NCBI GenBank assembly: GCA_012656075.1
Contig: JAAKBF010000078.1
Coordinates: 186,001 to 250,000, forward strand
DNA length: 64,000 nucleotides
Direction of reading: 5' to 3'
DNA from: Phytophthora hibernalis
Lineage: Eukaryota > Oomycota > Peronosporomycetes > Peronosporales > Peronosporaceae
The notes under the pieces were generated by a model that saw only the letters and a program-made list of their open reading frames with translations, was not told where the DNA came from and made no database searches. The number at the start of each line of letters is the position of its first letter. The stretch's first letter is position 1. The translations under genes and the position numbers were made by a program. Of this stretch, positions 1 through 11,464 are shown in pieces.

Positions 1-2344
1 AACGCACCAGGTACGGTACCGACTGAAATGGTTTCGATGCCCTCTTGGTCACTACCGACACCACTCACAGGCATTTGACGTTTCAACTGGGGAAACAGTA
101 ATCGTGAGTTGAGCTCGACGCGATTCGCAGGCCTCAATGCAGTGCTGGCAGCAAAGCCAATGTACATTTCGCCTTGAAGGGCACGTTCGAAGTTGACCTC
201 GGGATTGCAGAACTGCAGTACGCCACGCACCCATGCATCCCGAGTGGAAGCTGTGCCAACACACAGTACAATTTCTTCTGCAAATGTGCTGATCTGAAGC
301 GCACAAGCTCCATCTGTCCCACTGGCGCCGTCGTGAAAAGCAGCACTTGAAGGCACCTTGACAACCCGTGCACCGATAATGTGTGAGCATGGAACTTGCT
401 TCTCAGCGCTGGAGGAATATGAGCGATAAAATAGCAGTGCGTCCTTCGTGAGCAGTAGAACTTCCTGTCGAAGTAGTTCAGCTGCGTAGTAGCGGTACAC
501 GACACCTTCGAACACCACACCCATCTCTTCGCGGTCACGGCGACTAAGGTTCACACCGATTCGTGACGGCGACAACTTCGTACGAGGCGTGTATGACTCT
601 TGCAGCATCTGACGCTTCATGAGGCACTTGTACAGTGCTGCCTGGGCTGCAACGACGCGACTGTCGGCCATAGTTGTTTTGTCGTCTCCATTACCGTCTC
701 CATCAAGCGTATCAGTGTCACTCGGGCAATCACTGGAGTATGAAGGTAGTGTTGACGCCGGCAGTGGTTCTCCAGCGAGCCTCTGAAGGTGCATCACGAC
801 CTGCTGTGCTTCAGTCGAAATCGTGCTGTAGCTGCCGATGCGGGAGCGACTGTGGAAGCGCATTTCGGCCAGTTCGTCAGCTGCTTTGCCGCTTTTGGGT
901 GTGTGACGCTCATGCAGCAAGTTCCGCAGCTCATAGCTGCTCACGATAGCAAGTCGATAGTGGCGCTGCGGCTTTGCCAGCTCGTCTGCGTCCAGCACTG
1001 TTTCGTCGTATTCATCTACCTTGTCCTGCACCGCAAACACGTAGTGCACACGACGCACATCCGACGCCACGTCCACTTCCTCCATCCAGCACAAATAGGA
1101 AAACGAGAGCTGTCCGAGTCGGCGCGCGTGCTCCAACCGCAAGAACGCGGCGTGTTCCTGAGCCAGTACAGGGTCCTCTTCCGTCAACGAGCTGGCGTCG
1201 CTCAGCGTCGTGCTCATGGTGCTGATCTCAGAGCCGAGCATACTCAGCCCTGTACCTGATACACTAGAGACTCTTCCTCCAACCTCCTCCGTCTCATCGT
1301 CATTAAGCACCTGACGTCGGTGCTTGTCGTACTTGACCTCGAACGAGAACAAATAGTCCTTATCCTGCTGTCGGTGGCTGTCCGATGGCTCCGCGGCCGC
1401 CGTCTGCACGTCGTACGCCACAAGACGCAGCGGCAGCGAGTCGAAGAAGCTCGCGAGGTCCATGGCACTGAGTCCGCCGGGCAAATTGGCCGTCTCCCAG
1501 CGCGTCAGGTCCACGTACATGGTGTGGAAGTCGAACGTGTACGTGGGTCCCACCGCGTACGTCTCTTCACCGAGCGGCGTGGCGCGCCTGTTGCTGCGCT
1601 GCTGCTCGCTCTCTCCGAAGTCCGCGGCGCCCATCGCGGGCGGCGTCTCGTCCGCGGGCGTCTCCACGAATTGGTCCGCAGACTGGAAGAGCGGAAGGCC
1701 ACGGCCGGCAGCTCGTCGTTGTCGCTACCGAAGCTGAAGCTCACGCGCCCCACGAGCCGTCGGATGAGGCCCATGATCACGAGCGCCACGCTGCGCGTGA
1801 ACACGCCGGGCGCGATGCGCGCGGGCAGCTCTCCGCCCAGGAACACGGGGCCGCGCGGCGCCTGCTTGAAGCGGCCTTGTACCTGGATCCAGAACCTGCG
1901 CCGCTTGCCCGCGAAGAGCGCGGCGTAGCGCGCATCCTCTGGCTGCGTGCGGACGAGGAAGAGCGCGTGACCGACGAACAGCCGCGTCTCGAAGGCCGCG
2001 GGCGCGCGCGCGTTCATCTCCAGGTCCGCGCGCGGCGCGCCCACGCTGGCCACGTCACGGACGACGAGGCTGGTGACGCGCCGTGTGGCCGCGCGTTCAT
2101 CTGAGGGTTCTTGAGGGGCGTCCGCGGGCTGCAAGTCGTCGTCGCCTTCGGTGGACGCGTCGTCCTCCAGAGCGGACGGCGCGTCCGCTGTCTTGAGTGG
2201 ACGGGAGAGCGCGCCACCGTGCTCTAAAAGGACGAAGAGCAGTAGAGTGCCGAGAAGGCCGTAGAGACCCAACACGTAGTGGACGGCCATGCTGAGCGCC
2301 GCGAGCGCCGCCAGGTCCGGCAGCCAGTCCGCTTCGTCCGCCAT
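1..2344 (-). CDS. Duc1/DUF1769 + PH-like domain protein (3' end cut by window)
   Basis: The ATG is at 2344-2342 and the reading frame runs leftward off the window edge. Residues about 12-40 form a hydrophobic segment. The motif RFWIQVQGRFK, followed by GPVFLGGELPARI and, further on, TYTFDFHTMYVDLTRWE and FFDSLPLRLVAYD, is typical of the Duc1/DUF1769 family. In fission yeast Duc1 is a phosphoinositide-linked ER-plasma-membrane contact protein; that function is transferred by homology only. Near the window edge (about 100-500) there is a PH-like segment (LLRQEVLLLTKDALLFYRSY, then a C-terminal DAWVRGVLQF helix). The two parts lie in different frames: a single-base loss near 1692 (between the ELPAVAF and LFQSADQFVE segments) breaks the frame, and adding one C would join them. 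The downstream part stays open for about 1.7 kb, so the gene is probably functional and the break an assembly error. It is divergent from the poly(A) polymerase gene. Confidence 0.72.
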
Positions 2345-2907
2345 GCGTCCGCTGTCGGAGTGGACGTTGGAAGCTGAAGTGGGCTCGGGTTCTTGCGGTA
2401 AGGTTAACCCGCGTTTGAGGTTGTTGGGCTGCGCGGGGATTGCGGTTGTGAGCGCTGGAGTAAAAGCGTATGGGGCGTAACGAAACGCCCAGAGGAAACT
2501 CCGCCCTGATATCTAGCGAAATGGAAAAGATCGACCAAAATTGGGTTTCACACCGGGTGTGGGACGCGGCCGCTACGTTGACCAAACAATGAAGACATTG
2601 GTATGAAGCAAAATGTCATGATGGTAGATAGCACCAATTGCCGCTGCAAATGGCCGAGTGAATGCTGCTATGCTGGCAAGTTGAAGTGCGCTGCACTCCA
2701 GTCGTTGCCGCCGGTTCATCAAGATCTGGACGACACGGCGACAGGTTTCAATCGCGGCGGCAGAGGGCGTCCATCATCACTTCGTACTTACAGCTACCCA
2801 TCTACCACATCATTTCTAACACCAACTTCGCGTCCGCCAGTGGAACTGACTGTCACGTCTCCACAATACAAAGCCGTTGATTCCCCTCCACCAAGAACCT
2901 CTTCGGG
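2345..2907. other. Intergenic region between divergent genes
   Basis: These 563 bp separate the ATG of the Duc1-like gene (minus) from the first ATG of the poly(A) polymerase gene (plus). Only short open frames without recognisable content occur, so this is most simply a shared upstream region. I see no confident promoter motif. Confidence 0.5.
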
Positions 2908-4782
2908 ATGAAGCTCCGCGACGCTGCCTTCGTGGTGGACCACCGACGTCAGCTCAACGCAGCAACAGCCAATCAAGCGCCACGCAGAGACGACAAGACG
3001 CCCAAGAAGCGCGCGCACAAGCTGCAGCAGGTGACGCAACCCCAGAACCCCCAAGAACCAGCCAAATACCGACCAAACCGAGCAAGAAACCGGTCAAACC
3101 GGACACGACCGACTTCTTGCGTCAAGACAGTGTCAAGAGCCGTAACCACAAGCTGGTACTAGCAGGAACCAGTTCATTGACAGTGTCCAATAACTTTCCC
3201 AGTTGGGGAGCCAAGCACAAGCAGCAGCAGATGCAGCAGCTCTTGGCTGCGTCACAAGCCAATCGAGCAGCAACAGATGCTCTACATGAAGAGATAGTGG
3301 CCTACGCTACGTACACCAAGTCTACAGTAGATGCCATGGCTGTGCACATTGAGGAGATGATCGCCAATGTGCGTGCAAGTGTTTTGTCCCTCTGGCCACA
3401 GTCCAAAGTCGAGACTTTTGGGTCGTACTCGACCGGTATCTGGTTACCGAGTAGTGACGTGGACCTCGTCATCTTGGATGTGGTGGAGGTGAATGATGCT
3501 GAGGTGACAGCTAGACACCTTAGAGAATTGGCTAAGGTGTTGGAGAAGAAGAAGTGGGTCGAGTCACTGCTCGTACTGGATACAGCTAAGGTGCCTGTGC
3601 TTAAACTGGTGAGTGCAGGTACTTCGGTGCCTATTGACGTGACGTTCGAGTCGGCGGCTACCCATAGTGGTTTGCTCGCGCGCGACCTCATCAAGCGATA
3701 TGCAGATACTATGCCTGAGCTGTATCCACTTGCTATTGTGTTCAAGCAACTACTGCGTGAACGAGACTTGAACGACGCCTACACGGGCGGATTGAGCTCG
3801 TACTCGGTGGTGCTGATGATTATCCATTTTCACAGCTATGGAGGAACGGAGACTCGTGCTTTGAAGCGGCTTCGATTTATGCGTCGGGGTCACTACCCCG
3901 GCGCCATCAGCGAAGAACCAGGCGCAGAAGGCAGGACGGATACAGGAAACACCAGGGAGTAGTTGTAAAGGCAGCGAGGCGGTATCGTCGAAGACACCGC
4001 GATCGGCTAGTAGCCCTTTGAAGAAGTTGGCGTCATTGCCGTCTCCAACCTCATCGTACGCTGCAATTGTGGCTTGCGAGAAACAACAGGCCACGATGGA
4101 CGATTCTGCGCGAGGAACGTCAACAGAACCGCGATTCAGCTACGCTGCGGTTGCCGCGGGTATCGTTAAAGTGAAAAAGCCTGTCGGACCTCCTTCCAGC
4201 TATGCTGCAGCCGTGTCCGTTCCAGCCGGATCGGCGTCCTCAGCAACCAAACGCAAAAGCGTTACCACACCGAAGAAGCAGGGACAGGATTCTCATCAGC
4301 TAGACGCGGTCAGTGTGTCAAGTAGCAGCGCCGACACGGAAGACTCGAGCTCGTCATGCAGCCATACCTCTTCAACGGATAGCGATGACGAATCGGCTAA
4401 AGCGCAGACTCAGCAGGCTGTGTCTCTAGGCGAGCACACGATGATGATCCTCGAGTTCTTCGGCATTATTTTCGACTACCAAAAGAACGGGCTGTCTGTG
4501 CGGGACGGAGGATACATCTACAGACTCGCGGAGAACCATCGCTCAAACATTGGAAAACCAGCGCTGGTGATCGAGGACCCCATCCACCCGGACCGCAACG
4601 TTAGCGCCAGCAGCTTCGCCTTTTCGAAGGTTGTGGCTCTGTTCGAGGACTCGTACTATGCTCTAAAGTACTTCCGCGCATCCAAGTTTACGCCGTCAGC
4701 GCTGAGCTGTCTGCTTAGCACCTCGGGCCATACGAGCCATACGAACCACAGCCACGGCAAAGTGCAGGCTGTCCGGTCATAG
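2908..4782 (+). CDS. TRF4/PAPD5-like non-canonical poly(A) polymerase (frame breaks)
   Basis: This is a nucleotidyltransferase that would add nontemplated nucleotides to RNA 3' ends, as TRF4/PAPD5 does in nuclear RNA surveillance. The catalytic signature is visible: FGSYSTGIWLPSSDVDLVI (GS followed by the two Asp, about 3415-3475) and the third Asp in VPIDVTFE (about 3635). The central domain contains GGLSSYSVVLMII (3786-3825). The PAP-associated domain (LEFFGIIFDY, LSVRDGGYIYR, LVIEDPIHP) lies at 4440-4680 in another frame. The two frames meet near 3862 with no credible intron, so a one-base indel is likely. The first ATG (2908) is also out of frame with the core, giving a probable second break near 3040. 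A Ser/Lys/Ala-rich insert of about 190 residues separates the core from the PAP-associated domain, which is longer than usual. The last 210 bp of the gene recur at 8402. Confidence 0.75.
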
Positions 4783-5056
4783 CATTGCCGGGATCCCCGT
4801 CCAGCAAATTTAAGCATGCGTCGTGATGAAGTGGAAGAGGGCCATCCATGTTGTACAAGATTTGTGAGCCACGTTGGAGCATGGAAGGAAAAAGTAGTAA
4901 GTTGTAGTCTAGCAAGGAGAAACAAGGTAAATACAACGATATGAGTGTGTTAGCAAAGTGTTCGTGTGTTGCAGTTTCTCTTCGGTATTTGACGCTGAAG
5001 AAATACTTGTATTGAACAGTGCAAATAATTTCTCTTCGCTTACTACGCCACTTCTC

Positions 5057-5113
5057 CAAACAAAACTGACTCCAGACCTAAGGGATCCCTGTCTGTGAGT
5101 CAGTTTTGTTAGA
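5057..5113. other. Perfect 13-bp stem inverted repeat
   Basis: ACAAAACTGACTC is followed about 30 bp later by its complement GAGTCAGTTTTGT. It lies between the 3' end of the poly(A) polymerase gene and the ankyrin relic. It could be the tip of a transposon remnant or a small foldback. Nothing else in the flanks supports a named element. Confidence 0.4.
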
Positions 5114-5197
5114 GGAGTCAAGAAACCACTTCACATTTCTGGGTACGAGCAGTAGGGGCAACATGTAACATATCAACAATTCAAAGTTCAGAAGACG

Positions 5198-6290
5198 GTG
5201 AGATTACACTCCTCGACGGTTAGACATTTTGCCAACGACGAGTTTGCAATCTGTGCTACACCATGTACCGAGCAGGTCTACGCTTCACGTGAGAATGATA
5301 AGGACACGGCGCGGACAATCGAATTTGCTTTGCGTATTGGACAGATCAATCTGGCAGAGTTCTTACTGCCCACAGGAAGCTGCATTTTGGACTTTGCAGC
5401 AGGTTGCCCGCACCCCGATGTAATTGAATGGATACTGGATTGCGGATATCTACTGTACGACAGAGATGAGTACGTTGCCTCCTGCGCGATACCAAGTTTG
5501 ATTTCGAATAGCCGCATTGACCTCGCCAGACAGATTGTGCAGCTCCATTCGCCACTGCAAAAGAGTTGCGATATCTTGATAAATGTTTGGCGTTTGTCAG
5601 TGAAAGAAGTGTGCAGACACAGCAATCTTCCTGTACTTCGATGTCTTGGCGAGTGTGCGATAGAACGTGAAACGTGTGAGCGCATGCAGAAAGTGAAAAA
5701 CCTAAGCGATATCTTGCCTGACGCTGCAGAAGTGGGTCATGTTGAAATGATGGAGTATCTATACAAGCAGGGACTTTCTGATGCTTTTGAGAATAGCGTT
5801 AAAAATGCTATCCGCAAGAACCAGATGAACTCTTTGAAATGGCTGCTTCAACACGTTTGGAATGCTTAAGGTGAAGAACCGTTCTGCGCGATAGATGAGG
5901 CTGCAAAGTCTGGTCGTCTGGAGATGCTCAAGCTTTTGAACAGCTACGAGCCTTCAACATTTCGCCAAAACACGGACCGTAAGAGACGAAGAGTGACCGA
6001 GACGAATCCGTGGTCTCGATCTCAAGATGCAGTTTTCTATGCTGCTGAAACTTGAATGGTTCCAAGATAATCGTCGCTGGGAAGTATGTTCGACAAACGC
6101 AATGAATGCTGCGGCGCGGGGTGGAATTTTTAAATTTGAACGCAAAAACAGATCCGAGAGATGCTCATCGCTTGCAATGGACGCTGCTGCCTCTAATGAA
6201 CTCTTGGAAATCTTCAACTGTCTTTGCACTTACGAACCGCTAGAATTATCAATGAATGAATTGGACTGGCAGCTCAAAATGGGCATTTAG
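5198..6290 (+). pseudogene. Ankyrin-repeat protein pseudogene
   Basis: The translation shows helix-pair repeats typical of the expanded oomycete ankyrin families: CILDFAAGCPHPDVIEWILD, DAAEVGHVEMMEYLYKQG, DEAAKSGRLEMLKLLNSYEP and, in a further frame, AMNAAARGG and SLAMDAAASNELLEIFNCL. No in-frame ATG starts the protein. A TAA at 5867-5869 interrupts it and the repeat signal simply continues downstream in the same frame. A TGA near 6054 interrupts it again, after which the repeats resume in another frame to about 6290. In-frame stops together with a missing start make a true pseudogene more likely than assembly error. It has no recognisable promoter. Confidence 0.7.
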
Positions 6291-6604
6291 GAGGTGGTCA
6301 AGTTGCTGTGTTTTCTTGCACGTTTGCTATGCTGACACGTTAAGTGGCCGTCTTGCGCAGAAGGTTCAACAGAGAACCGCAATCTACCGAGCTCCACATC
6401 CGATGTACCACGTAAAAATGTAGTTAGCAGACACTGAATGAGGTGCGAGGCGATTGCGTTATTGAGACTCTTTCCTACTGTAGCAAGCATTCAATTTACG
6501 CGATATTAACTGCCAACGGGAGAATGCAATCTCCAAGAAAATACGACAGTTTTGGGTTTCCCACCGAGAGTAGTTTGCTGTCATTTCAAGACTGCTGCTG
6601 TTGA

Positions 6605-6965
6605 CTATAACATCCTCTCAAGATATGGAAGTGGAGGGGACTACGGCATTCTCACCACCCCAGCGCTATGTCATCAAGCTGAAGAATGACAAGCCCAGTA
6701 TTTGGATGGAGAACGGATCCACCAAGAAACAATGTTGCCTTGACAAATCTGGTGGTTGGTCATATTTTTGATGAAACCAAGAAACAATGATGCGTTAAGA
6801 AATCTGATAAGATTCGAAGTATAATACTTCTCTCAGAGCGACCTGCAAGAACACCGCGACGTCGGTCCTCTCTTGGGAGGACATCAATTCCGATGAATGC
6901 AAGGTGGACGAAGAAACTGTCACGGTGAAGTTGTTCGATGGCATCTACTGGTGAGGTGCCTTAAG
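6605..6965 (+). pseudogene. Relic copy A of the head/coiled-coil/C1q-like family
   Basis: Exon-1-like sequence (SSQDIEVEG... then YVIKLKNDKPSIWMENGSTKKQ) is followed after an internal deletion by a short 3' segment reading SWEDINSDECKVDEETVTVK. That segment matches the junction between the coiled coil and the C-terminal domain of the family. The head-domain exons 2 and 3 and the coiled coil are missing. It lies about 220 bp upstream of copy B. Confidence 0.6.
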
Positions 6966-7187
6966 TTGAAGGAAACTGAACATCCCAATTAATCAATCAT
7001 TTTTTCAGGCAACATCTCGACGTGAGTTCCATCCTTCAATGGGTCCATAGCCACCACTCACCGCATACGAAGATATACAGCCGTCGGCAACACAACCGAT
7101 TTTCACGAGTGAAAGCAACTCTTGCGGTGAAAATCTCTGGCCGTTGTGGCTCTTTTCACGGCACTTTTGCGTCGACTGGTCTGGATC

Positions 7188-8178
7188 ATGGCACTATTGC
7201 AAGATATTGAAGTGGAAGGGGTTACCACTTTCACGTCTTCACCCTCGACGTCGTACCGTTACGTTCTCCAGCTCAAAAATGACAAAATGAGCGTCTGGAT
7301 GGAGGACCGAAGCAGCAAGAAACAATGGTGCGTGCCAGTAGTACAAGATAGCGCGTTTACTTCTTTAACACACAGCCGAGTGCTTTGTCGTGTATAGGTA
7401 CAAAGGAGCCATGGTTAAAGCTGACTACGTGACTTCCTCCAACGCAATTACTGACGCATCTGCGATCGATTACCTCAAGGTAAGGTTTTGTGCCCTACTT
7501 GTACCTGACTAAGTATCCGATATCTTAACGTATGACACATTTGAGCATGTAGTGCTTCCAAGACGTATTGGATTTCAATTTCAATTTGGATGGATCTGTT
7601 GATGTTCATCGGGAGTTGGAAATTGTGAAAGGGGGTGGCGCTCGGCTGACATTTGGGGTGACTATCCGTGTACTTCGATCGACGAGAGTGGCAAAGTTCA
7701 CTTTAGATTTGGATCCTGTCTCGGTCGAGCGATTTGATGTGCTGGAGTCGAAGTTGCGTGACCAAGAAGACACGATCGAGCGGATGGATGCCGAAATACG
7801 AGAGCTGAAAGCTGGTCGAGTGGTTCCGTCCATCCAACTCACTGCTTCCGCCAATAATTCCAGCTCGAACTTGATCTGGGACAAGCCTGAATCGGATGAT
7901 TTCACAGTGGATGAAGACGGAGCTGTGAAATTTCATCGTCCTGGTCTTTACAGCATTGCTGAATTGCACCCCTTCTGACGACAACCAGTCTGTTTCGCTG
8001 GTAAAGAATGGTGTAAGCGTTCAAATGGTCTACTGTCCCTACACGGATAGTATTCACTCTGCGACACTATCCGATAAGTACTAGTTCGTGGATGGCACAA
8101 TATGACCATTTAACAATCAAGTGTGTCTCCCAAGTCGATAGCGCCTCGTACCTGTCGATCGCGCAGTTGGGGAGCTAA
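7188..8178 (+). pseudogene. Copy B of the head/coiled-coil/C1q-like family (best preserved 5' end)
   Basis: Three exons can be read: 7188-7327, 7398-7479 and 7553-7978, with introns of 70 bp (GTGCGT..TATAG) and 73 bp (GTAAGG..TGTAG). The product would be about 215 residues. Exon 1 encodes MALLQDIEVEGVTTF and YVLQLKNDKMSVWMED. Exons 2-3 complete a compact head that ends KFTLDLDPVSVERFDVLE. A coiled coil follows (LRDQEDTIERMDAEIRELK) and then the start of a C1q/TNF-like beta domain (RPGLYSI). An 8-bp deletion relative to copies C/E near 7961 shifts the frame, so translation stops at 7978. The remaining jelly-roll coding (QSVSLVKNG...) continues out of frame to the ancestral stop at 8176-8178, with further decay. 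Function unknown. The head resembles the XRCC4/SAS-6/CCDC61 fold pattern only by eye. Confidence 0.6.
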
Positions 8179-8401
8179 AACGGAGGGAGGAATGAGTCAC
8201 GCGAGCAAACGACAGTTTTTCTTTAAGTTTCGTAGGAGCAACTTTCCTAGTAGCACTAGCTCGATTGATTGGTGCAACAAAAATATTTTTTTTTCAAAGT
8301 ACGGATAAATGGATTCTTCCGAAATTATAGTGATAAGCCCCAGCATGCTCGTCTTAGCCAGGTTATCCGTCGGGTTAAGTTAAGAGAGTTCTTGGTTGAC
8401 T

Positions 8402-8735
8402 GAGGACCCCATCCACCCGGACCGCAACGTTAGCGCCAGCAGATTCGCCTTTTCGAAGGTTGTGGCTCTGTTCGAGGACTTACAATACTCTGAAGTACTT
8501 CCGCGCATCAAAGTTTACGCCGTCGGCGCTGAGTTGTCTGCTTAGCACCTCGGGCCACACGAGCCATACGAACCACAGCCACAGCAAAGTGCAGGCTGTC
8601 CGATCATAGCATCGCCGGGATCCCAGTCCAGCAAATTTAAGCATGCGTAGTGATGAAGTGGAAGAGGGCCATCCATATTGTACAAGATTTGTGAGCCACG
8701 TTTGCAGGAAAAAACAAGTAGGTAGTAAGTTGAAA
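8402..8735 (+). repeat. Duplicated 3' end of the poly(A) polymerase gene
   Basis: This block is a near copy of 4573-4905: the last coding part of the PAP-associated domain (EDPIHPDRNVSAS) plus about 120 bp of 3' flank. Small deletions, for example in the EDSYYALKYF coding stretch, make it non-coding. It is a partial duplicate 3.8 kb downstream of its source, in the same orientation. Confidence 0.85.
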
Positions 8736-8860
8736 AGTGTTCGTGTCTTGCATTGCTATGACAAGGCCGTGCGCTAGCGCCCGGGTGAGCTCTGAAATTC
8801 GAATGAAATGGAGGTGAGCTGCTTTGATTAAACACGTATCGGCATAATGTTTCTACACTG

Positions 8861-9279
8861 GGACTCTGTGGAGCACACATCGCGACGTGGGTGGTTCTGT
8901 TGTCCGGAGCAAACTCTACCGGTTCTAGCTTCCATGCCAAATGTTGTAAAAAATAAAAAGAAGAATGAGTTTTAAAATCCGCTTGGAGGCCGCCCTTTGG
9001 TTCTATGCCAAATGTTGTAAAAAATATAAAAAGAAGAATGAGTTTTAAAATCGTGGTGGTCCAGCGTAGGGAGACGAACATGCTGAGCGGTGCATTGAAT
9101 TTAGGTTTCATCGTGGAAGATACTCAGGTTGATACATATTCACGGAGGGGGCTGCTAGTTGAGTGCAAGTAGTTTCCTAGTTTGCGTGGAAAATGTCTAA
9201 TTCTGCCGGACAACAGAACCACCCACCCGGCTTGAAGTAGACGTCGCGATGTGGATGTGCTCCACAGAGTCCCAGTCAT
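8861..9279. mobile_element. MITE-like element with about 75-bp terminal inverted repeats
   Basis: ACTGGGACTCTGTGGAGCAC at the left end is matched in inverse orientation at the right end (GTGCTCCACAGAGTCCCAGT, ending near 9279). The similarity continues inward through a TGGGTGGTTCTGTTGTCCGG block on each side, with a small insertion in the right arm. There is no coding capacity. Two direct 47-bp repeats (8937-8981 and 9003-9052) sit inside it. Confidence 0.65.
8937..9052. repeat. Direct tandem-like repeat, two units of about 47 bp
   Basis: A unit beginning ATGCCAAATGTTGTAAAAAA and ending GAATGAGTTTTAAAATC occurs at about 8936-8980 and again at 9005-9052, separated by 24 bp and differing by a two-base indel. 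It is internal to the MITE-like element. Confidence 0.75.
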
Positions 9280-9287
9280 GTTGTCTT

Positions 9288-9365
9288 GAGCATGTTCAGA
9301 TCCTGGTGGGTACGAGCTAGCCGCATGTTCAGATCCTGGTTGTACGTACTGGGTGCGAGCTAGCC
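9288..9365. repeat. Short imperfect tandem repeat
   Basis: The string GCATGTTCAGATCCTGGT followed by GAGCTAGCCGC occurs twice in succession, with a small insertion in the second unit. It immediately follows the MITE-like element. Confidence 0.6.
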
Positions 9366-9778
9366 GCTACAAAATAGCAAAGTGAATATATATTAGCCCT
9401 TCTGATCCGAAGATTATTCCGGATTATCCGTAACTCATAATATATGAATTAACGTATGGCGTGAAATCAGTACTATGTACCCTGTCGCAAGCCTGTTTCA
9501 GCTACGTGTACACGTGGGTTAACGAAGGTATCTTATTTGAAGATTCATAGAACATAAGCTGTCCAAAACACTCTGAATTGCAATCTCCTTGCAAAACCGT
9601 TTCAACCAGGACAGCGACAAGGTATCAGATACGATCGAACGACACTATCATTCTGCAAAACATAACCCCCGTTTCATTGTCCTCATTTCTCGTCACTAGC
9701 ATCACTTTCAACCTCCTGACGGCGCTTCTTTACGAACATAATCTTGTGTTGCAGATCTGCTGGTATAGCCGTCCCGTT

Positions 9779-10045
9779 CTACCACGCCTGGTGCCAGATC
9801 TGGCTGCACGTGAGGTTGTTTCCTTGATCCAGGCGGCGGACCTTGTTGCAGAGCGTCACTCGTCCCTTCTTGAATCGCGAACACGTTGCGCAGTAGAAAC
9901 TAGTTTCGTAGCTACGAATGCCTGCTCCTGCGTGCGCCGAGCATACTTTGCGGAGCCATTGCCGGCATTTTGCTCCATTCATCTCCTCTGTCTTTTCGAG
10001 GATGTGCGCCAACTGCGGGAGCGGCTCGGTAACCAAATCTTCCAT
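9779..10045 (-). pseudogene. Transposase C-terminal zinc-ribbon relic (piggyBac-like)
   Basis: The minus-strand reading shows a Cys/His array: CRQWLRKVC, ETSFYCATC, TLCNKV, TCSQIWHQAW. Spaced CxxC pairs followed by C and CxxxxH resemble the C-terminal zinc ribbon of piggyBac-type (DDE_Tnp_1_7) transposases. The catalytic domain is absent. Upstream on the same strand (10089-10200) there is only a short acidic coding-like stretch with breaks. Family assignment is tentative. Confidence 0.4.
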
Positions 10046-10401
10046 GTCATCCCCGGCTGCAAATCCTCCTTCGTTTGGATCAGCAGTTCTACGTGGAGGC
10101 GTCTGCAGCTAGCGGACCGAAGAGGCGGTCGCTTTTGAGCGCATCGAGAAAGTTGACAGAATTGAAGTCGTCCAACGAGACTGAAGGAGAAGCGCGGATA
10201 GTAGACTCCACCTGCCCCACCGTCGCATCCGCAATAGACTGTCCCCGACGTTCCGGGTTTACCGCCGTAGTATCCGTAGAGCGTTGCACAGTCTGCCTCG
10301 GAATAGCTTCGGTCGTATCCGGAATAGGCAAGTCTGTAATATCCGTTATAAGGAAGATCGTTGTGTCTTTCACGACACTTTTGCATCGACTGATCTCGAT
10401 C

Positions 10402-11382
10402 ATGGCGCCGTCGCAAGATATTGAAGTAGAGGGGTTACCACTTTCACGTGACGTCGTACCGTTACGTGCTCCTGCTCAAAAATGACAAAATGAGCGTCTC
10501 GATGGAGGACCGAAGCAGCAAGAAACAATGGTGCGTGCCAGTAGTACAAGATAGCTGGGCGTTGTCGTGTTTACTCATTTAACACGCTGCCGGGTGCATT
10601 GTCGTGCACAGGTACAAATGACCCATGGCTGAAGTTGACTACGTGACTTCCGCCAACACAATTACTGACGCATCTGCACTTGATTACCTCAAGGTAATGT
10701 GTTGTGCCCTACTTGTACCTGACTAAGTATCCGATATCTAACGTATGACACATTTGTGCTTGTAGTGCTTCCAAGACGCGTTGGATAGCAAATTGGACGG
10801 ATCTAGTGATGTTCAACGGGAGTTGGAAATTGTGAAAGGGGAAGCGCTCGACTGACATTTGCGATGACTATCCGTGTTCTTCGCTCGACGAGAGTGGCAA
10901 CATTCACTTTAGATTTGGATCCTGTCTCGGTCAAGCGAATTGATGTGCTGGAGTCGAAATTGCGAGACCAGCAGGACGAACTGGAGCGACTCCGTGAACA
11001 GTTTGATGGTGGTCGAGAGCTTCCGTCCATTCAACTCACCGCTTCGTCTAAGAATTCCAGCTCAAACTTGATCTGGAACAAGCCTGAATCGGACGATTTC
11101 ACAGTGATTGAAGACGGCGCTGTGACAATCCATCGTCCGGGTCTTTACAGCATTGCTGCGGCAGTGGATTGTACCCCTACTAACTACAACCAGTCTGTTT
11201 CGCTGGTAAAGAATGGCGTAAGCATGCAAAGCGTCTACTGTTCCTACGTGGGTAGTTGTTGCCACTGTTCTGCGACACTAAGCACTAGTTCGCGGATGGA
11301 ACAAGATGATGAGTTAACAATCCACTGCGTCTCCAAAGTTGGATGCGGCACGTACCTGTCGATCGCGCAGTTGGGGCGCTAA
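10402..11382 (+). pseudogene. Copy C of the head/coiled-coil/C1q-like family
   Basis: The layout matches copy B: exon 1 from ATG 10402, exon 2 after an intron ending CACAG near 10611, exon 3 from about 10767. Compared with copy B it has lost one G in the IEVEG coding region, lost 10 bp in exon 1, acquired a TGA in exon 2 (about 10617), and lost one base in exon 3 near 10842. The 3' two thirds stay open from ATG 10864 to 11382 (172 residues): end of head, coiled coil (LRDQQDELERLREQ), Ser/Asn linker, and a complete C1q/TNF-like domain (PGLYSIAAAVDC, QSVSLVKNGVSM, DDELTIHCVSK, TYLSIAQLG). That truncated frame could be expressed, but as a copy of the full gene it is broken. Confidence 0.65.
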
Positions 11383-11464
11383 GGAGAGGGAATGAATGGG
11401 CTACGCGGGCAAAAGCAGATTTTTCAGTATTCGTAGGAGCTGCTAGTACGAGTACTATATGTAG

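Noticed and set aside
1320..1928. Plus-strand Arg/Leu-rich open frame of about 200 codons
   Set aside because: It is the antisense shadow of the Duc1-like gene; composition follows the GC-rich complement only.
8542..9111. Minus-strand frame of about 190 codons sharing sequence with one at 4715-5059
   Set aside because: The similarity is explained by the duplicated 3' end of the poly(A) polymerase gene on the other strand, and the remainder is MITE.
9578..10138. Plus-strand open frame of about 186 codons
   Set aside because: It lies opposite the Cys/His-rich transposase relic, has no recognisable domain and overlaps the breakpoint to copy C.
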